A stretch of 64,000 bases of DNA from Chitinophaga pinensis DSM 2588 (GTDB taxonomy: Bacteria; Bacteroidota; Bacteroidia; Chitinophagales; Chitinophagaceae), in contig NC_013132.1 in the NCBI RefSeq assembly GCF_000024005.1, positions 6,380,001-6,444,000 on the forward strand. Reading direction: 5' to 3'. Below the pieces are notes generated by a model that was not told where the DNA came from, did no database searches, and was given only the letters and a program-made list of their open reading frames with translations. Below are positions 25,231 to 35,117 of this stretch, piece by piece. A program made the translations under genes and the position numbers. How positions within the stretch are numbered: position 1 is the stretch's first letter; every line of letters begins with the position of its first letter.

Positions 25231-25590
25231 CTTATTCCTATATTTTGTTTTAATAAGTGTGAAATCACACCTGATTTATTTGCTGACAAAGTTCAGCATA
25301 TGCCCGCGTGTAGATTTTGCCATTTTGCGGTATTACATTGCCGTTTTTGGCTTTGATGCTGCCACGGCTATTATTTTAACAGAAAGGAGTTAAGCGCCAA
25401 TTGCATCAGCATTACACCGACGTCCGATTGGTTGCACGTAAGCCTTCGGCAACAGGGTACAAATAATGCCCCAGCTGCACAGTGTAATGAACGTATAGAT
25501 TATGCCGGGTGCGCTCTATAGAGACTTAGGAGGGAAGACTGTCTACATCTCTGGTTTATATAGGCAATTGAAAACAGGCAGATGAAAATA
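25231..25590. other. Gene-free stretch beside the truncated reductase
   Basis: About 360 bp without a supportable gene. It probably contains the old promoter of the truncated NAD(P)-binding gene and eroded sequence. No repeat or terminator stands out. It ends at the stop codon of the AraC regulator on the minus strand. Confidence 0.4.
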
Positions 25591-26514
25591 TCAATTGAAC
25601 GACTTTCGGAACTCCAATGGTGACAGATTGGTCTTTGTCTTGAATAATTTTGTAAACGATGATGGATGCCCGAAGCCTAATTCATATGCAACCTCACTAA
25701 CAGACATATTGGTACCCGAAAGTTTTTCCTTAGCCTTTTCGATGATTTTCTGATGGATGATACCTAAGGCACTTTGTCCATTAACAGACCGCACCATATC
25801 ACTCAGATAACTCGGCGATACATTCAGCTTCTCCGCCAGGAAATGCACGGTAGGAATACCTTCGCTGAGGGTCTTGTCGCTGTTCAGGTAATCATCCAGC
25901 ATATCATCCATCTTTTGCAATAAATCGTTGTTAACGACCTTCCGGGTTATGAATTGTCGTTTATAGAACCGGTCAGCATAGCTCAGCAGTAACTCGATCT
26001 GGGCGATAATAACATTCTGGGTGACGTCATCGATCCGGCTATTCAGTTCATCCTGAATATTTTCAAATATCGCAATGATGGTGCTTTTTTCTTTATCTGA
26101 AAGATGGAGCGCCTCATTGGTGTTATAAGAGAAAAAGCCATATTGTTTGATGGTTTTAGCAATTGGATAATTCCAAAGAAAGTCCGGATGGATCAATAGC
26201 GTGTACATTGACCAGTCATCGGCAACATCATAAACACAGGGACTGATCACCTGAGTCGGTGCTACGAAGGTCATCCCTCCTTCTGAATAATCATAATAGC
26301 CCTGGCCGTACTTAGATTTACCACTCAAACCTGTATTAAAGGTAATACGGTAAAATCCAGACACAATAGCTCCGGAGAAATTGTTTTTCGGTATCTGGTG
26401 TTTGGGCCATTCAATCAAACTGATCAATGGATGTGCGGGAACAGGCAATCCGTAATCCCGGTGTATCTCTGACAAATTTCGCGTATTTACTGTAACTGCT
26501 TTCCCCTGTTTCAT
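25591..26514 (-). CDS. AraC-family transcriptional regulator
   Basis: 307 residues. The N-terminal region is a sensor domain with a cupin-like stretch (GGMTFVAPTQVISP, then YTLLIHPDFLWNYP). The C-terminal AraC domain has both helix-turn-helix units: VHFLAEKLNVSPSYLSDMVR and SVSEVAYELGFGHPSSFTKL followed by FKTKTNLSPLEFRKS. Members of this Bacteroidota subgroup often control an adjacent short-chain dehydrogenase or oxidoreductase gene, and the truncated NAD(P)-binding gene downstream could have been its target (inference). Confidence 0.9.
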   Translation of the reverse strand: MKQGKAVTVNTRNLSEIHRDYGLPVPAHPLISLIEWPKHQIPKNNFSGAIVSGFYRITFNTGLSGKSKYGQGYYDYSEGGMTFVAPTQVISPCVYDVADDWSMYTLLIHPDFLWNYPIAKTIKQYGFFSYNTNEALHLSDKEKSTIIAIFENIQDELNSRIDDVTQNVIIAQIELLLSYADRFYKRQFITRKVVNNDLLQKMDDMLDDYLNSDKTLSEGIPTVHFLAEKLNVSPSYLSDMVRSVNGQSALGIIHQKIIEKAKEKLSGTNMSVSEVAYELGFGHPSSFTKLFKTKTNLSPLEFRKSFN

Positions 26515-26694
26515 GATCTATAAATTTAAGAGAATAACTGACACCATTGCTATTGACAATTAATCCGGCTATTAATGATATCTGTTTGCCATAAAAGTTC
26601 AAAATTCGGAACAAATGCCTGCTTTTATTTTGCCTTATTGAGGATTTATATTGCCAAAACGGGTTTCCGGGATCACTTGCACCGGCGCAAAGAG

Positions 26695-26730
26695 CAAGGG
26701 GCTGCTCACGGCAAAATGAGCAGCCCCTTG
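26695..26730. terminator. Strong inverted repeat between AraC and the BlaR1-type operon
   Basis: CAAGGGGCTGCTCA (26695-26708) and TGAGCAGCCCCTTG (26717-26730) form a perfect 14-bp stem with an 8-nt loop. It lies 38 bp after the stop of the minus-strand BlaR1-type gene and upstream of AraC. T-richness after the stem is modest on either side, so terminator function is likely but not typical. Confidence 0.65.
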
Positions 26731-26767
26731 TTATTCAATTCCTATGCAGTAATGACGTTATATAAAT

Positions 26768-28357
26768 TTATGGTTTAGCTGCATCAGTAGCCTGAACTTT
26801 GGTCAAATGGGTGCCACCGTTTACGGATTGTGCTTTTTGACCATTGAGATTATTGAGCTTATTGTTGTAATTGGTACTGTGATTTGGATCGTAATTGGTG
26901 TTCTCAACAGCCTTTGCCGGGATATTTGTTCCTGTTGTCTGAATCTTAACACCGTCAACAGTAGTGACCGTTTTTAACGGCTGAGCATTCTTCATACTGG
27001 CATCCCCTTTATAAGCCTTGGTGTAGATCAGTACTGCGCCATCTTTAGCCTCACTGCCGTACAGTTTAACTGCTGTTTCCCCCTTAAAGACATTAATATA
27101 GCTGATATCATTACTATTCAGGCCTGCAGGTGGCTCTACTCCATAGCGGATATCATCTACGAAAAACACCGGTTTCATTTTAACATCCGGGTTTATTTTC
27201 CTTAATGCCACACCTCCGCCGGGAAGCGGCGTTTCTTCGACGTCTTCAACCAGCGATCCCATAGCAGACGCAGGAATAGGCGTTGTTACAGGCTCCATTC
27301 TGATCTCTTCTACAACAGGTTGCGCTGGTGCAGCAGGAGGCGCCGGAGGTGGAGGCGGCGGCACTGCTTTACCCTTTACATGTTTAACGGCAGAAGTGGG
27401 TGGTACCGGCGGTGGAGGTGGCGGTACCGAAAAAGGAACTGGCGCCGGTTTAACAGTGTCATACTGAAAGAACATCGTAGCAATGTGTCTGGCAGACGTC
27501 TCCACCTTTACAGCTGCTCTGGTGAAATTCAGTGATAACACAGCGAGCCCCATGACCGCGCCTAATACTACATAACGCACCAAATGATAGCGGGATGATC
27601 TTCTCTTGTTCATCATCATGATCCTTTGTTTTAAATGTGAGAAATTGAAATTGTTTGCGATGGCCGTCGCATATGGGATCCCACTTACTTTTATCAGACT
27701 GTATTGATAAGCTTTTGCATCCATTCCCTGCTCGAGTATACATCTGTCAGTGATGAACTCAAGGTTCTCGCGGATAGCTATACTCATTAACCACGCACCG
27801 GGATTGAACCAGTAAAAGATCCTGGTCAATTCTCCCAGCAAAACGTCCAGCGTATGCCACTGTCTTACGTGTACCTGTTCATGTCTGATGATGGAGGTCA
27901 ACTCTTCAGCGCTATGCAGGGACGGATTGATATAAATATTACGCATGAAAGAGAATGGGTTGACATGCCGTTCCGTAATGCGCAGTTGTTCTTTACCGTA
28001 CAGCGTTTTTGTTGTATTTCGGTGCAGCTTCAGTAACGACAGTAGTTGTATGGCCAATCGTGTTATCATCACCCCTACTCCACCCCAGAAGATATATTCC
28101 AGTACCACGTGCATAAGCGGTTTTTCAATCCGCTTAAACATAGAAAGATCTGGTAGCGTTTCTGCTACAGCATTCAGTCCATGGTGTTGCTGAATAAACA
28201 CAGAAGGGTCTATCAATGGTCCTGCAGCCGCACATACAATCCCTCCAATCAGGAAAAACCTGTTCAATGTGTAAAAGGTCAGTCGCCTTAATCCAAAGCG
28301 ATACGCCAGATAAAAAAGAATCAGTACGATGTTGGCTTTTAACAGATAAATAAGCAT
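26768..28357 (-). CDS. M56-family BlaR1-like membrane sensor protease with plug-like C-terminal domain
   Basis: 529 residues. The N-terminal region has transmembrane segments (residues about 1-20, 30-50, 85-110) and the M56 zinc site HEQVH (H159, E160, H163), followed by NLEFITDRCIL. After a further transmembrane segment (about 260-285) comes a periplasmic Pro-rich linker (about 305-365, runs of P interspersed with V/A). The C-terminal region PVFFVDDIRYGVEPPAGLNS and then YINVFKGETAVKLYGSEAKDGAVLIY resembles the plug domain of TonB-dependent receptors. BlaR1-type proteins sense a cell-envelope signal and cleave the partner repressor. The BlaI-type gene lies immediately upstream (6 bp). Confidence 0.9.
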   Translation of the reverse strand: MLIYLLKANIVLILFYLAYRFGLRRLTFYTLNRFFLIGGIVCAAAGPLIDPSVFIQQHHGLNAVAETLPDLSMFKRIEKPLMHVVLEYIFWGGVGVMITRLAIQLLSLLKLHRNTTKTLYGKEQLRITERHVNPFSFMRNIYINPSLHSAEELTSIIRHEQVHVRQWHTLDVLLGELTRIFYWFNPGAWLMSIAIRENLEFITDRCILEQGMDAKAYQYSLIKVSGIPYATAIANNFNFSHLKQRIMMMNKRRSSRYHLVRYVVLGAVMGLAVLSLNFTRAAVKVETSARHIATMFFQYDTVKPAPVPFSVPPPPPPVPPTSAVKHVKGKAVPPPPPPAPPAAPAQPVVEEIRMEPVTTPIPASAMGSLVEDVEETPLPGGGVALRKINPDVKMKPVFFVDDIRYGVEPPAGLNSNDISYINVFKGETAVKLYGSEAKDGAVLIYTKAYKGDASMKNAQPLKTVTTVDGVKIQTTGTNIPAKAVENTNYDPNHSTNYNNKLNNLNGQKAQSVNGGTHLTKVQATDAAKP

Positions 28358-28363
28358 AAGCAG

Positions 28364-28720
28364 TTACTTTTTTTCGATCATTCTTACAATCTCTCTGAGT
28401 TCTTCAGGTGTGATTTTCTTCTCTTTTGCAAAGAAAGTAACCAACGCCTTGTAAGAGTCTTCGAAATAATCTTTCACAAAACCATTCATGAATTTCTGTT
28501 TGTACTCTTCTTCTGCAATAGCAGGTGTGTACTCGTAGAGGTTACCTGCCTTGCGACTTGTGAGATACGCCTTCTTTTCCAGGTTTCTGATGGTGGAAGC
28601 CAATGTGGTATATGGCGGCTGAGGCGAAGGATGGTTCTCCAGAAAGTCCTTTACAGACCCGGAACCGGTTTTCCAGATTGCGAGCATCGCCAGCTCCTCC
28701 TGCTGCGTTAGCTTTTCCAT
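28364..28720 (-). CDS. BlaI/MecI/CopY-family repressor
   Basis: About 118 residues from the preferred start MEKLTQQEELAMLAIWK (28720); the open frame begins 8 codons earlier at 28744, inside the operator region. The winged-helix signature is PPYTTLASTIRNLEKKAYL followed by TSRKAGNLYEYTPAIAEEEY. BlaI-type proteins bind operator dyads as dimers and are inactivated by the partner M56 protease, encoded 6 bp downstream. Two dyads lie directly upstream of this gene, consistent with autoregulation of the pair. Confidence 0.92.
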   Translation of the reverse strand: MEKLTQQEELAMLAIWKTGSGSVKDFLENHPSPQPPYTTLASTIRNLEKKAYLTSRKAGNLYEYTPAIAEEEYKQKFMNGFVKDYFEDSYKALVTFFAKEKKITPEELREIVRMIEKK

Positions 28721-28744
28721 AAACATGCTTTTAGAAACAAACAA

Positions 28745-28777
28745 CTACGATTATTCGTAAATCTACGAACTTTTCGT
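28745..28777. promoter_or_regulatory. Candidate BlaI operator dyads
   Basis: TACGA-TTAT-TCGTA (28745-28758) and TACGA-ACTTT-TCGTA (28763-28777) are two inverted repeats with 4- and 5-nt spacers, 25 bp upstream of the preferred BlaI start codon. Known BlaI/MecI operators are likewise paired short dyads (TACA..TGTA type). The assignment is by position and symmetry. Confidence 0.7.
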
Positions 28778-29375
28778 AAATCACCAAATTAAAATGAAAA
28801 GCACCTATTTAGGCAGATATTTTTTCGCAACGGCCTATTTGAAAACAGATTGAAATCGACGGAAAACCAAATAACAGTATTATTGCAGAGAAACAATGGA
28901 TTGTGACCTAAATATTATAAGGCATACACATTGAATTTCAACGGAGAAAAATAAAGAGTATCCATACGCACACGGTAATTATGAACTCAAAACTGGCGGG
29001 CAGACGAGCATTTAACCCGTCAATTAGAAAAAAAGAATGTTATATACACACGTATATAATATCAATTATAAGTTAACTACGCCCTTTATTAAGCAATTTT
29101 CTTTCCCACTCTCCTTCCCGGCAACTGCGTTCCGTAGACGGACAGGGCATGTCCAGTACCGGACACTTTTAATCGCACAAAAATTTCACAAGTAGCTATA
29201 TATCAATATAATACATAAACACAACATCCAGGCAGGCTATTTGGTCTTATTGTAGATTCAGCAGTAAGGGACAATTGCTGATCGGAACTGATAATATCTG
29301 GCTCATGCCTGCTTCAAGCAATGCCGATCTGGCCAGCAATGCCCATATCCGTCAACCTCTTATTTAAGCCATGAA
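28778..29375. other. Gene-free intergenic region
   Basis: About 600 bp between the BlaI promoter and the ABC permease gene, AT-rich and without any frame that reads like a protein. It includes the promoter of the ABC permease, which I cannot place, and a TATATACACACGTATATA palindrome-like segment near 29041-29058. The part 29240-29370 is less AT-rich but contains no recognised feature. Confidence 0.4.
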
Positions 29376-31754
29376 ATGATACGTAATTACTTCAAAATCG
29401 CGTTCAGAACCCTTCTCAAACAGAAGGCGTATTCTATCATCAATATTACCGGGCTTGCCACGGGTATGGCGGTAGCGATGCTTATCGGTCTCTGGATTTA
29501 TGATGAGGTGTCCTATAACAAATACCATATAAATTATAACAGGATCGCAAAAGTCATGCAAAGTGCCTCTGTTAACGGAGAATTTGGAGTAGGTGAATAT
29601 ATGCCTCTTCCGCTAAGGAACATTTTGCAAACAGAGTTTCAGGATGATTTTAAACATGTCGTTATTGCAGCCTGGATGGAGAATCACGTCCTGGCTTATG
29701 GCGATCGAAAGATTACCAAGACAGGTAACTATATGAGTTCGGAGGCGCCTGAAATGTTAACGTTAAAAATGGTCCAGGGCACAATGGATGGGCTAAAAGA
29801 GCCTGCTTCGATTATGCTATCTTCATCAGTTGCGCGGGTGCTCTTCGATGACATCGACCCGATTGGCAAAATCATGAAGATCGACAATAAGTTCAGTGTC
29901 AAAGTTACCGGCGTCTACGAGGATTTACCGTACAATACTGAGTTCCGGGAGATGACCTTTATTGCGCCCTGGGAATTATACGCTTCCTCCGAACCCTGGA
30001 TCAAGAATACCGCCGGATGGCAAAACAATTCCTGGCAAATTCTCGCTCAGCTTTCGAAAAATTCTGATTTTGCTACCGTTTCAAAAAAGATAAAGAACCT
30101 TAGGGTACTTCACCTCCCCGAAACCGCTTACTCCAATCCAGAAATATTCCTGCATCCTATGAGCCGATGGCATCTGTATACAGGGTGGGACAAATCTGGC
30201 AAAGTAGATGGACGAATCCAGTATGTATGGTTGTTTGGGATCATCGGTGTATTTGTGCTACTCCTCGCTTGTATCAACTTTATGAACCTGTCGACAGCAC
30301 GTTCCGAGAAGCGGGCGAAGGAAGTTGGTATCCGAAAGGCTGTTGGCTCTGTACGTTCGCAGCTGGTCGGTCAGTTTTTCAGCGAATCACTGATGGTCAC
30401 TGCTTTTGCATTTATACTTTCACTGCTTCTAACATTCCTGGTACTTCCCCTATTCAATGAAATAGCCGACAAACAACTTTCTCTCCCCTGGAACAAGCCG
30501 CTTTTTGGAGTTTTGGGTTTAAGTTTTAGTATACTAACCGGCCTGATTGCAGGTAGCTATCCAGCTCTTTATCTATCTTCATTTCAACCGGTTAAAGTAC
30601 TGAAAGGCACATTTCGGGCCGGCCGGTTTGCTTCAGTACCAAGGAAGGTATTGGTAGTTATCCAGTTTACTGTATCGGTTACACTCGTCATTGGCACAAT
30701 CATCGTTTTCCGTCAAATTCAATATGCCAAAAACCGACCTGTAGGTTACAACCGCGAGGCTTTGATCACGATTGACATGAACACGCCGGAGCTGTATGGA
30801 CATTATAATGCGTTACGAAGAGAGCTTATTGAAACAGGTGCAGTTATTGAAATGTCAACTTCTTCCTCACCGACAACTAGTTTAAAATCAAGACAAATTG
30901 GATTTGATTGGGAAGGAAAAGATCCAAATCTCAGAGAGCAACTGGGAACGGTCGCCATAAGCCATGACTTTGGCAAAACAATAGGTTGGCAGTTTGTTGC
31001 GGGCCGCGATTTCTCACGCTCATTCGCCACTGATTCTTCAGGAATGGTGTTAAATGAAAGCGCGGCCAGGTACCTGGGATTGAAAGATCCTGTGGGTAAA
31101 ACTGTAAAATGGAATGGTAAGCCTTTTCAAATAATAGGTATCGTCAAAGATATGTTGATGGGTTCACCGTTTGAACCGGTTTACCAGACTGTTTTCATGT
31201 TGGATTATAATTGGGCAAGCGTCATCAACATCAAGTTAAATCCTCAAAACAGCGCAAACGAGTCCTTAAAAAAGATCGAGGCTGTTTTCCGGAAGTTCAA
31301 CCCCGGAAGCCCTTTCGATTATAAATTTGTCGACCAGCAATATGCATCAAAATTTGCTGTCGAAGAGCGTATTGGACAACTTGCCTGGGGATTTGCTATT
31401 CTGGCAATTTTCATCAGCTGTTTAGGCTTGTTTGGCTTAGCCTCATTTGTTGCCGAACAACGCACGAAGGAAATGGGCGTCCGAAAAGTATTGGGGGCAT
31501 CAGTCTTCACCCTTTGGAGTTTACTTTCCAAAGAATTTGCATTGCTGGTCATCATTGCTTTTATTATTGCAATACCAGCATCTTATTGTTTTCTGGAAAA
31601 CTGGCTTGAAAAATACGAATATCGTACAAATATATCCTGGTGGATTTTTGCAGTTGCAGGAGCAGGATCATTACTCATTACGCTACTGACCGTCAGCTTT
31701 CAGAGCATTAAAGCAGCCATGATAAATCCTGTAAAGAGCTTGCGCAGTGAATAA
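29376..31754 (+). CDS. ABC transporter permease with two MacB/FtsX modules
   Basis: 792 residues. The N-terminus (IAFRTLLKQKAYSIINITG, then LATGMAVAMLIGLWI) is the standard first transmembrane helix of Bacteroidota FtsX-type permeases, followed by a periplasmic MacB_PCD-like domain. A first FtsX domain (about 285-410, FVLLLACINFMNLSTARSEK, RAKEVGIRKAVG) and a second (about 670-790, EQRTKEMGVRKVLGAS) each have the family EVGIRK or EMGVRK signature. It should act with a separate ATPase, not encoded next to it, in export of lipoproteins, peptides or antimicrobials. No operon partner is adjacent. Confidence 0.92.
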   Translation: MIRNYFKIAFRTLLKQKAYSIINITGLATGMAVAMLIGLWIYDEVSYNKYHINYNRIAKVMQSASVNGEFGVGEYMPLPLRNILQTEFQDDFKHVVIAAWMENHVLAYGDRKITKTGNYMSSEAPEMLTLKMVQGTMDGLKEPASIMLSSSVARVLFDDIDPIGKIMKIDNKFSVKVTGVYEDLPYNTEFREMTFIAPWELYASSEPWIKNTAGWQNNSWQILAQLSKNSDFATVSKKIKNLRVLHLPETAYSNPEIFLHPMSRWHLYTGWDKSGKVDGRIQYVWLFGIIGVFVLLLACINFMNLSTARSEKRAKEVGIRKAVGSVRSQLVGQFFSESLMVTAFAFILSLLLTFLVLPLFNEIADKQLSLPWNKPLFGVLGLSFSILTGLIAGSYPALYLSSFQPVKVLKGTFRAGRFASVPRKVLVVIQFTVSVTLVIGTIIVFRQIQYAKNRPVGYNREALITIDMNTPELYGHYNALRRELIETGAVIEMSTSSSPTTSLKSRQIGFDWEGKDPNLREQLGTVAISHDFGKTIGWQFVAGRDFSRSFATDSSGMVLNESAARYLGLKDPVGKTVKWNGKPFQIIGIVKDMLMGSPFEPVYQTVFMLDYNWASVINIKLNPQNSANESLKKIEAVFRKFNPGSPFDYKFVDQQYASKFAVEERIGQLAWGFAILAIFISCLGLFGLASFVAEQRTKEMGVRKVLGASVFTLWSLLSKEFALLVIIAFIIAIPASYCFLENWLEKYEYRTNISWWIFAVAGAGSLLITLLTVSFQSIKAAMINPVKSLRSE

Positions 31755-31778
31755 ATACCTATGGTTTTACATAAAAAA

Positions 31779-31802
31779 GAGGCTGACCAATGGCCAGCCT
31801 CT
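31779..31802 (-). terminator. Terminator between convergent ABC permease and TonB receptor genes
   Basis: GAGGCTGACC-AAT-GGCCAGCCTC forms a 10-bp stem with one mismatch. The six A preceding it on the plus strand become a U run on the minus-strand transcript of the receptor, which ends 24 bp away. It may serve both convergent genes. Confidence 0.8.
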
Positions 31803-31825
31803 GATATTCTTTGTAAATAACATCT

Positions 31826-34219
31826 CTAAAACTTAAACGTCACGCTACCAGTAACACGGGTAGGATTCTGTGCCGCCAGACGATATGACCAGTATTTTTC
31901 ATTCGTCAGATTATCCACCTTTAAGCCTATTCTGTAGCTCGGCTTGTCATAGAAAACAGCCGCATCCAGCACCGTATAGGAAGGAATGGTAAATTTGAAA
32001 GCAGTCGTATTCGTCTGATAATACTCACTGGCATAAATACCACCAAAACCGAAGCCCAATCCTTTAGCTGCTCCCGACGCCAGACGGTAGCTGATCCACA
32101 GGTTTCCTACTTTAGGAGAACCGGCAGTAGTCGGCCTCAACCCATCTACAGACGCATTCGCCTTCGTGAATTTACTATCGTTATAAGTATAACCAGCTAC
32201 GATGTTCAGCCCTTTTACCGGATTTGCGATTACTTCTACCTCATATCCTTTGCTCAACTGTGTACCATCCTGGAGGGAATAAGTCGCATGCTCAGGATCA
32301 TCACGGGTAACATTAGTCACAGAGATATTATAGTAGCTCAATGTTGCACTCACCTTGTTGAGGTCGAATTTCACACCTCCCTCCCATTGATTAGCCTGTG
32401 TTGGCTTGAAGGTATTACCCTCAAAATCAGATCCTGAAACGTTGTTAAATCCGTTCATATAGTTTCCGAAGACTGATACCTTGTCTTTCACGACCTGGTA
32501 TACCGCCCCGAATTTGGGAGACAAAGCTGTCTGGTTATAATTGCCTGCTGTTGAATCCTGGGCAGGATAGTAAGTACCCTTATTCATGTACCTGTCCACA
32601 CGCAGGCTAGCCATTACCAGTAATTTCTCCGTAATATTCAGCACATCAGATACATAAGCGCTGTAGGTTTCTTCTCTGCCGGCTACAAAATTGGAATATG
32701 TAGCATTTGCAAAGAGCGGTTTTACCTTTTCTAATGTAAAGTTGTTATATCCCGCACCTGGCTTTCTGACATCTATAGGCGTCAGATTTACAGTAGCATC
32801 ATTACGGGTTGACCTGAGGCTGTAAAAATCCAGACCGGCAACCACCCTGTTCCTTAAACCGCCAATTTTAAAGTCGCCGATGAAGTTCTGCTGAATATCC
32901 GTTCCATAATAAGGAAAATCCTGGTTAGTTACAGACTGACGCAATGAAGTATCTGAGGTCATTGTCAACTGCACCACATTACCATCAGAAGAAGATCTTG
33001 TACGGGAAACAATCGTCTGGGAAGTCCAGCTTTTGGAAAGTATATATTTCGCCTGCGCGAAGATATTATACTGCTGGCTGCCATAGGTGATGGTGTTGTT
33101 TGCAAAAGAAAGTTTGTAAGGAATATGTAGGTCTCCGATGCTCTTAGCCGTTCCTTTGGTATAAGGTGCCAGACGCGTCGGAGAAGTCGCTTTATTTAAG
33201 CTGAACTCTACATCCAGGGAAAGCGTCAGCCTGTCGCTCACTGCATAGGAGAAACTAGGCGCTATCAGAAAACTTCTGGTGAAGCCCGCATCCTGGAAGC
33301 TATTTTCACTGTGTAAAGCGGTATTTACCCTCAGCAAGGCAGTTTTCTCTTTATTCAGCGGGGAGTTGATATCCATCGTGAGGCGGTTCAGGTTCCAGCT
33401 TCCTCCCGAATAAGAAATTTCCCCCATGGCATTCTGCAACGGCTTTTTGGTTACCCTGTTAAACAGACCGCCAAAAGAAGATACCGTACTACCGAATAAT
33501 GTTGCGGATGGCCCTTTAATTACCTCAATACGCTCAAGGTTCACCGGGTCAATCGTTGTATAGGTAAAGCTGCTCACCCCATTACGCACCAGCTGAGGTG
33601 TCGGAAAGCCTCTTGAAATAAATGTCGTTCTACCCTGGTTTCTGATTTCTGCTACACCGGCGCCTGGTACATTCTTAAAAGCACTGTTATAGTCTGTGAT
33701 CAGCTGTTCTTTCATCAGCTCTTTGCTGACAACAGTATATACCTGAGGATTCTCCATATTGGCCAGGGGCATTTTGGAAACATCCACGCTTTCCTTTCTG
33801 CCAAAACGGTTACCACCACTGGTTACCACTACTTCTTCCAGTTTCTGCGAAGAAGCGCTCAATGTTATTCTAATATGGTTTTCCCTGCCTTCTTCTGCCT
33901 TCACCTCTATCACAACAGGCTCCAGACCTATTAATGACGCTTTCAGATGATAGGTACCAACCGGAATATTCTTGAAATTAAACAAACCGTTTTCATTCGT
34001 AATAGCCCCCTTTGACAGCTCCTGAATAATGACAGTCACTCCCGGAGCAGGTTCTCCATTATTGGTAACAACGATACCAGAGATGACCGTTGCCTTGTCA
34101 TCTATATAATTGGCATAGATGGCAGGTATATTAAATAAGAAAAATGATAATATTAGTGCAAGTCCTGAAATTAGTTTCCCCAGATGCCTTCCCATATAAA
34201 AAGATAAATTAGGCTGCAA
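31826..34219 (-). CDS. TonB-dependent siderophore-type receptor with carboxypeptidase-regulatory-like N-terminus
   Basis: 797 residues. A signal peptide (about 1-38, ending AIYAN) precedes a carboxypeptidase D regulatory-like domain (about 42-125, ISGIVVTNNGEPAPGVTV), a plug domain (about 145-275, including VPGAGVAEIRNQGRTTFISR and LERIEVIKGPSATLFGS) and a 22-strand-type barrel. It ends with a C-terminal aromatic (GSVTFKF). ERIEVIKGPS.LFG and RGF are hallmarks of FhuE/FpvA-like siderophore receptors. It would import a ferric siderophore or similar chelate through the outer membrane. No siderophore biosynthesis or Fur box was seen next to it. Confidence 0.92.
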   Translation of the reverse strand: MQPNLSFYMGRHLGKLISGLALILSFFLFNIPAIYANYIDDKATVISGIVVTNNGEPAPGVTVIIQELSKGAITNENGLFNFKNIPVGTYHLKASLIGLEPVVIEVKAEEGRENHIRITLSASSQKLEEVVVTSGGNRFGRKESVDVSKMPLANMENPQVYTVVSKELMKEQLITDYNSAFKNVPGAGVAEIRNQGRTTFISRGFPTPQLVRNGVSSFTYTTIDPVNLERIEVIKGPSATLFGSTVSSFGGLFNRVTKKPLQNAMGEISYSGGSWNLNRLTMDINSPLNKEKTALLRVNTALHSENSFQDAGFTRSFLIAPSFSYAVSDRLTLSLDVEFSLNKATSPTRLAPYTKGTAKSIGDLHIPYKLSFANNTITYGSQQYNIFAQAKYILSKSWTSQTIVSRTRSSSDGNVVQLTMTSDTSLRQSVTNQDFPYYGTDIQQNFIGDFKIGGLRNRVVAGLDFYSLRSTRNDATVNLTPIDVRKPGAGYNNFTLEKVKPLFANATYSNFVAGREETYSAYVSDVLNITEKLLVMASLRVDRYMNKGTYYPAQDSTAGNYNQTALSPKFGAVYQVVKDKVSVFGNYMNGFNNVSGSDFEGNTFKPTQANQWEGGVKFDLNKVSATLSYYNISVTNVTRDDPEHATYSLQDGTQLSKGYEVEVIANPVKGLNIVAGYTYNDSKFTKANASVDGLRPTTAGSPKVGNLWISYRLASGAAKGLGFGFGGIYASEYYQTNTTAFKFTIPSYTVLDAAVFYDKPSYRIGLKVDNLTNEKYWSYRLAAQNPTRVTGSVTFKF

Positions 34220-34519
34220 AAGTGCACAGGTCGGCGGATATATGTTATATCGAAAACGGAATTTATTTTATCAAATTGGGAATTTCCTTCCATTTTCTGC
34301 TTAAAGCTTATTTTAACCGCCAATAGACGCTTCTCACAGCATCATCTTATCCGGGCCAGCATCGGATTATAGGGACGGGGTATATTTGCTATGCAGCACT
34401 TACCTCATAACAGTGTTCGGCCATTTAAAAAGAATCATATGCATTGATAATGTGGCCCATACGTCTATGCTGCCGCAGGTTCGGCGGCTATATAGCGGGA
34501 ATGACGATGGAGATCCGGG
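34220..34519. other. Intergenic region upstream of the TonB receptor
   Basis: About 300 bp separating the receptor start from the EthD-like gene, both on the minus strand. The receptor promoter should lie in the half nearest 34220. I see no Fur-like palindrome, riboswitch or hairpin that I can support. Confidence 0.35.
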
Positions 34520-34948
34520 TTATTTTACGACTTCACTCACCAAAACGACAGGAAGCACATTGGTATAGTTTGCGAAATCCGCCCGAATTGCATCTAAATT
34601 TGGTTTGATAGCCGCCTGATATTCACTTAAACTCTTTACATAAAATGCGCCAACAGCCATATAAAGTAAAGGCTGATCAGGTGCACCACCGGAAAGTCCC
34701 TTTTCAATGGTATATTTCACCAGATTTGAGCCTAAATAACTGGCTACCATGGGCATGTGTTTGGCTTCATAATACACCATATCGAAGGTTTTACCCTCGG
34801 CATAAGGGTACAAGATGGATATCTTAGTTAAGCCCTTTTCAACTACATCAGCATTTTGTTTCTTTGATTTTCCCGCGCCCTTTTCCTGACCAAATCCAAC
34901 AAAACAAGTGGTTAAAAGCAATAACGACAAAATTAGTTGACACTTCAT
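34520..34948 (-). CDS. Exported EthD-domain-like protein
   Basis: 142 residues with a signal peptide (about 1-20, ending CFVGFGQ). The mature part carries the EthD-like dimeric alpha/beta-barrel pattern: ISILYPYAEGKTFDMVYYEAKHMPMVASYLG, then GAPDQPLLYMAVGAFYVKSLSEYQAAI and a closing NYTNVLPVVLVSEV. EthD-type domains occur in ether- or polyketide-degrading and other enzymes, usually in the cytoplasm; an exported copy is less usual. The function is unknown. Confidence 0.85.
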   Translation of the reverse strand: MKCQLILSLLLLTTCFVGFGQEKGAGKSKKQNADVVEKGLTKISILYPYAEGKTFDMVYYEAKHMPMVASYLGSNLVKYTIEKGLSGGAPDQPLLYMAVGAFYVKSLSEYQAAIKPNLDAIRADFANYTNVLPVVLVSEVVK

Positions 34949-35117
34949 GATAAGTTAGTTTTAAGTGTAAGAAATTTAAGCTTTTAAAAGTACTTTAGAA
35001 AATGGCTTGTTTTTTTGATTAATTTGCTACAGTATCAATCATCCTAACCCTATTTCAGCGACGCTGAGAGAGCAATATAAAGATAGTTGTACCTATATTC
35101 TTGCTAACGATAAACAA

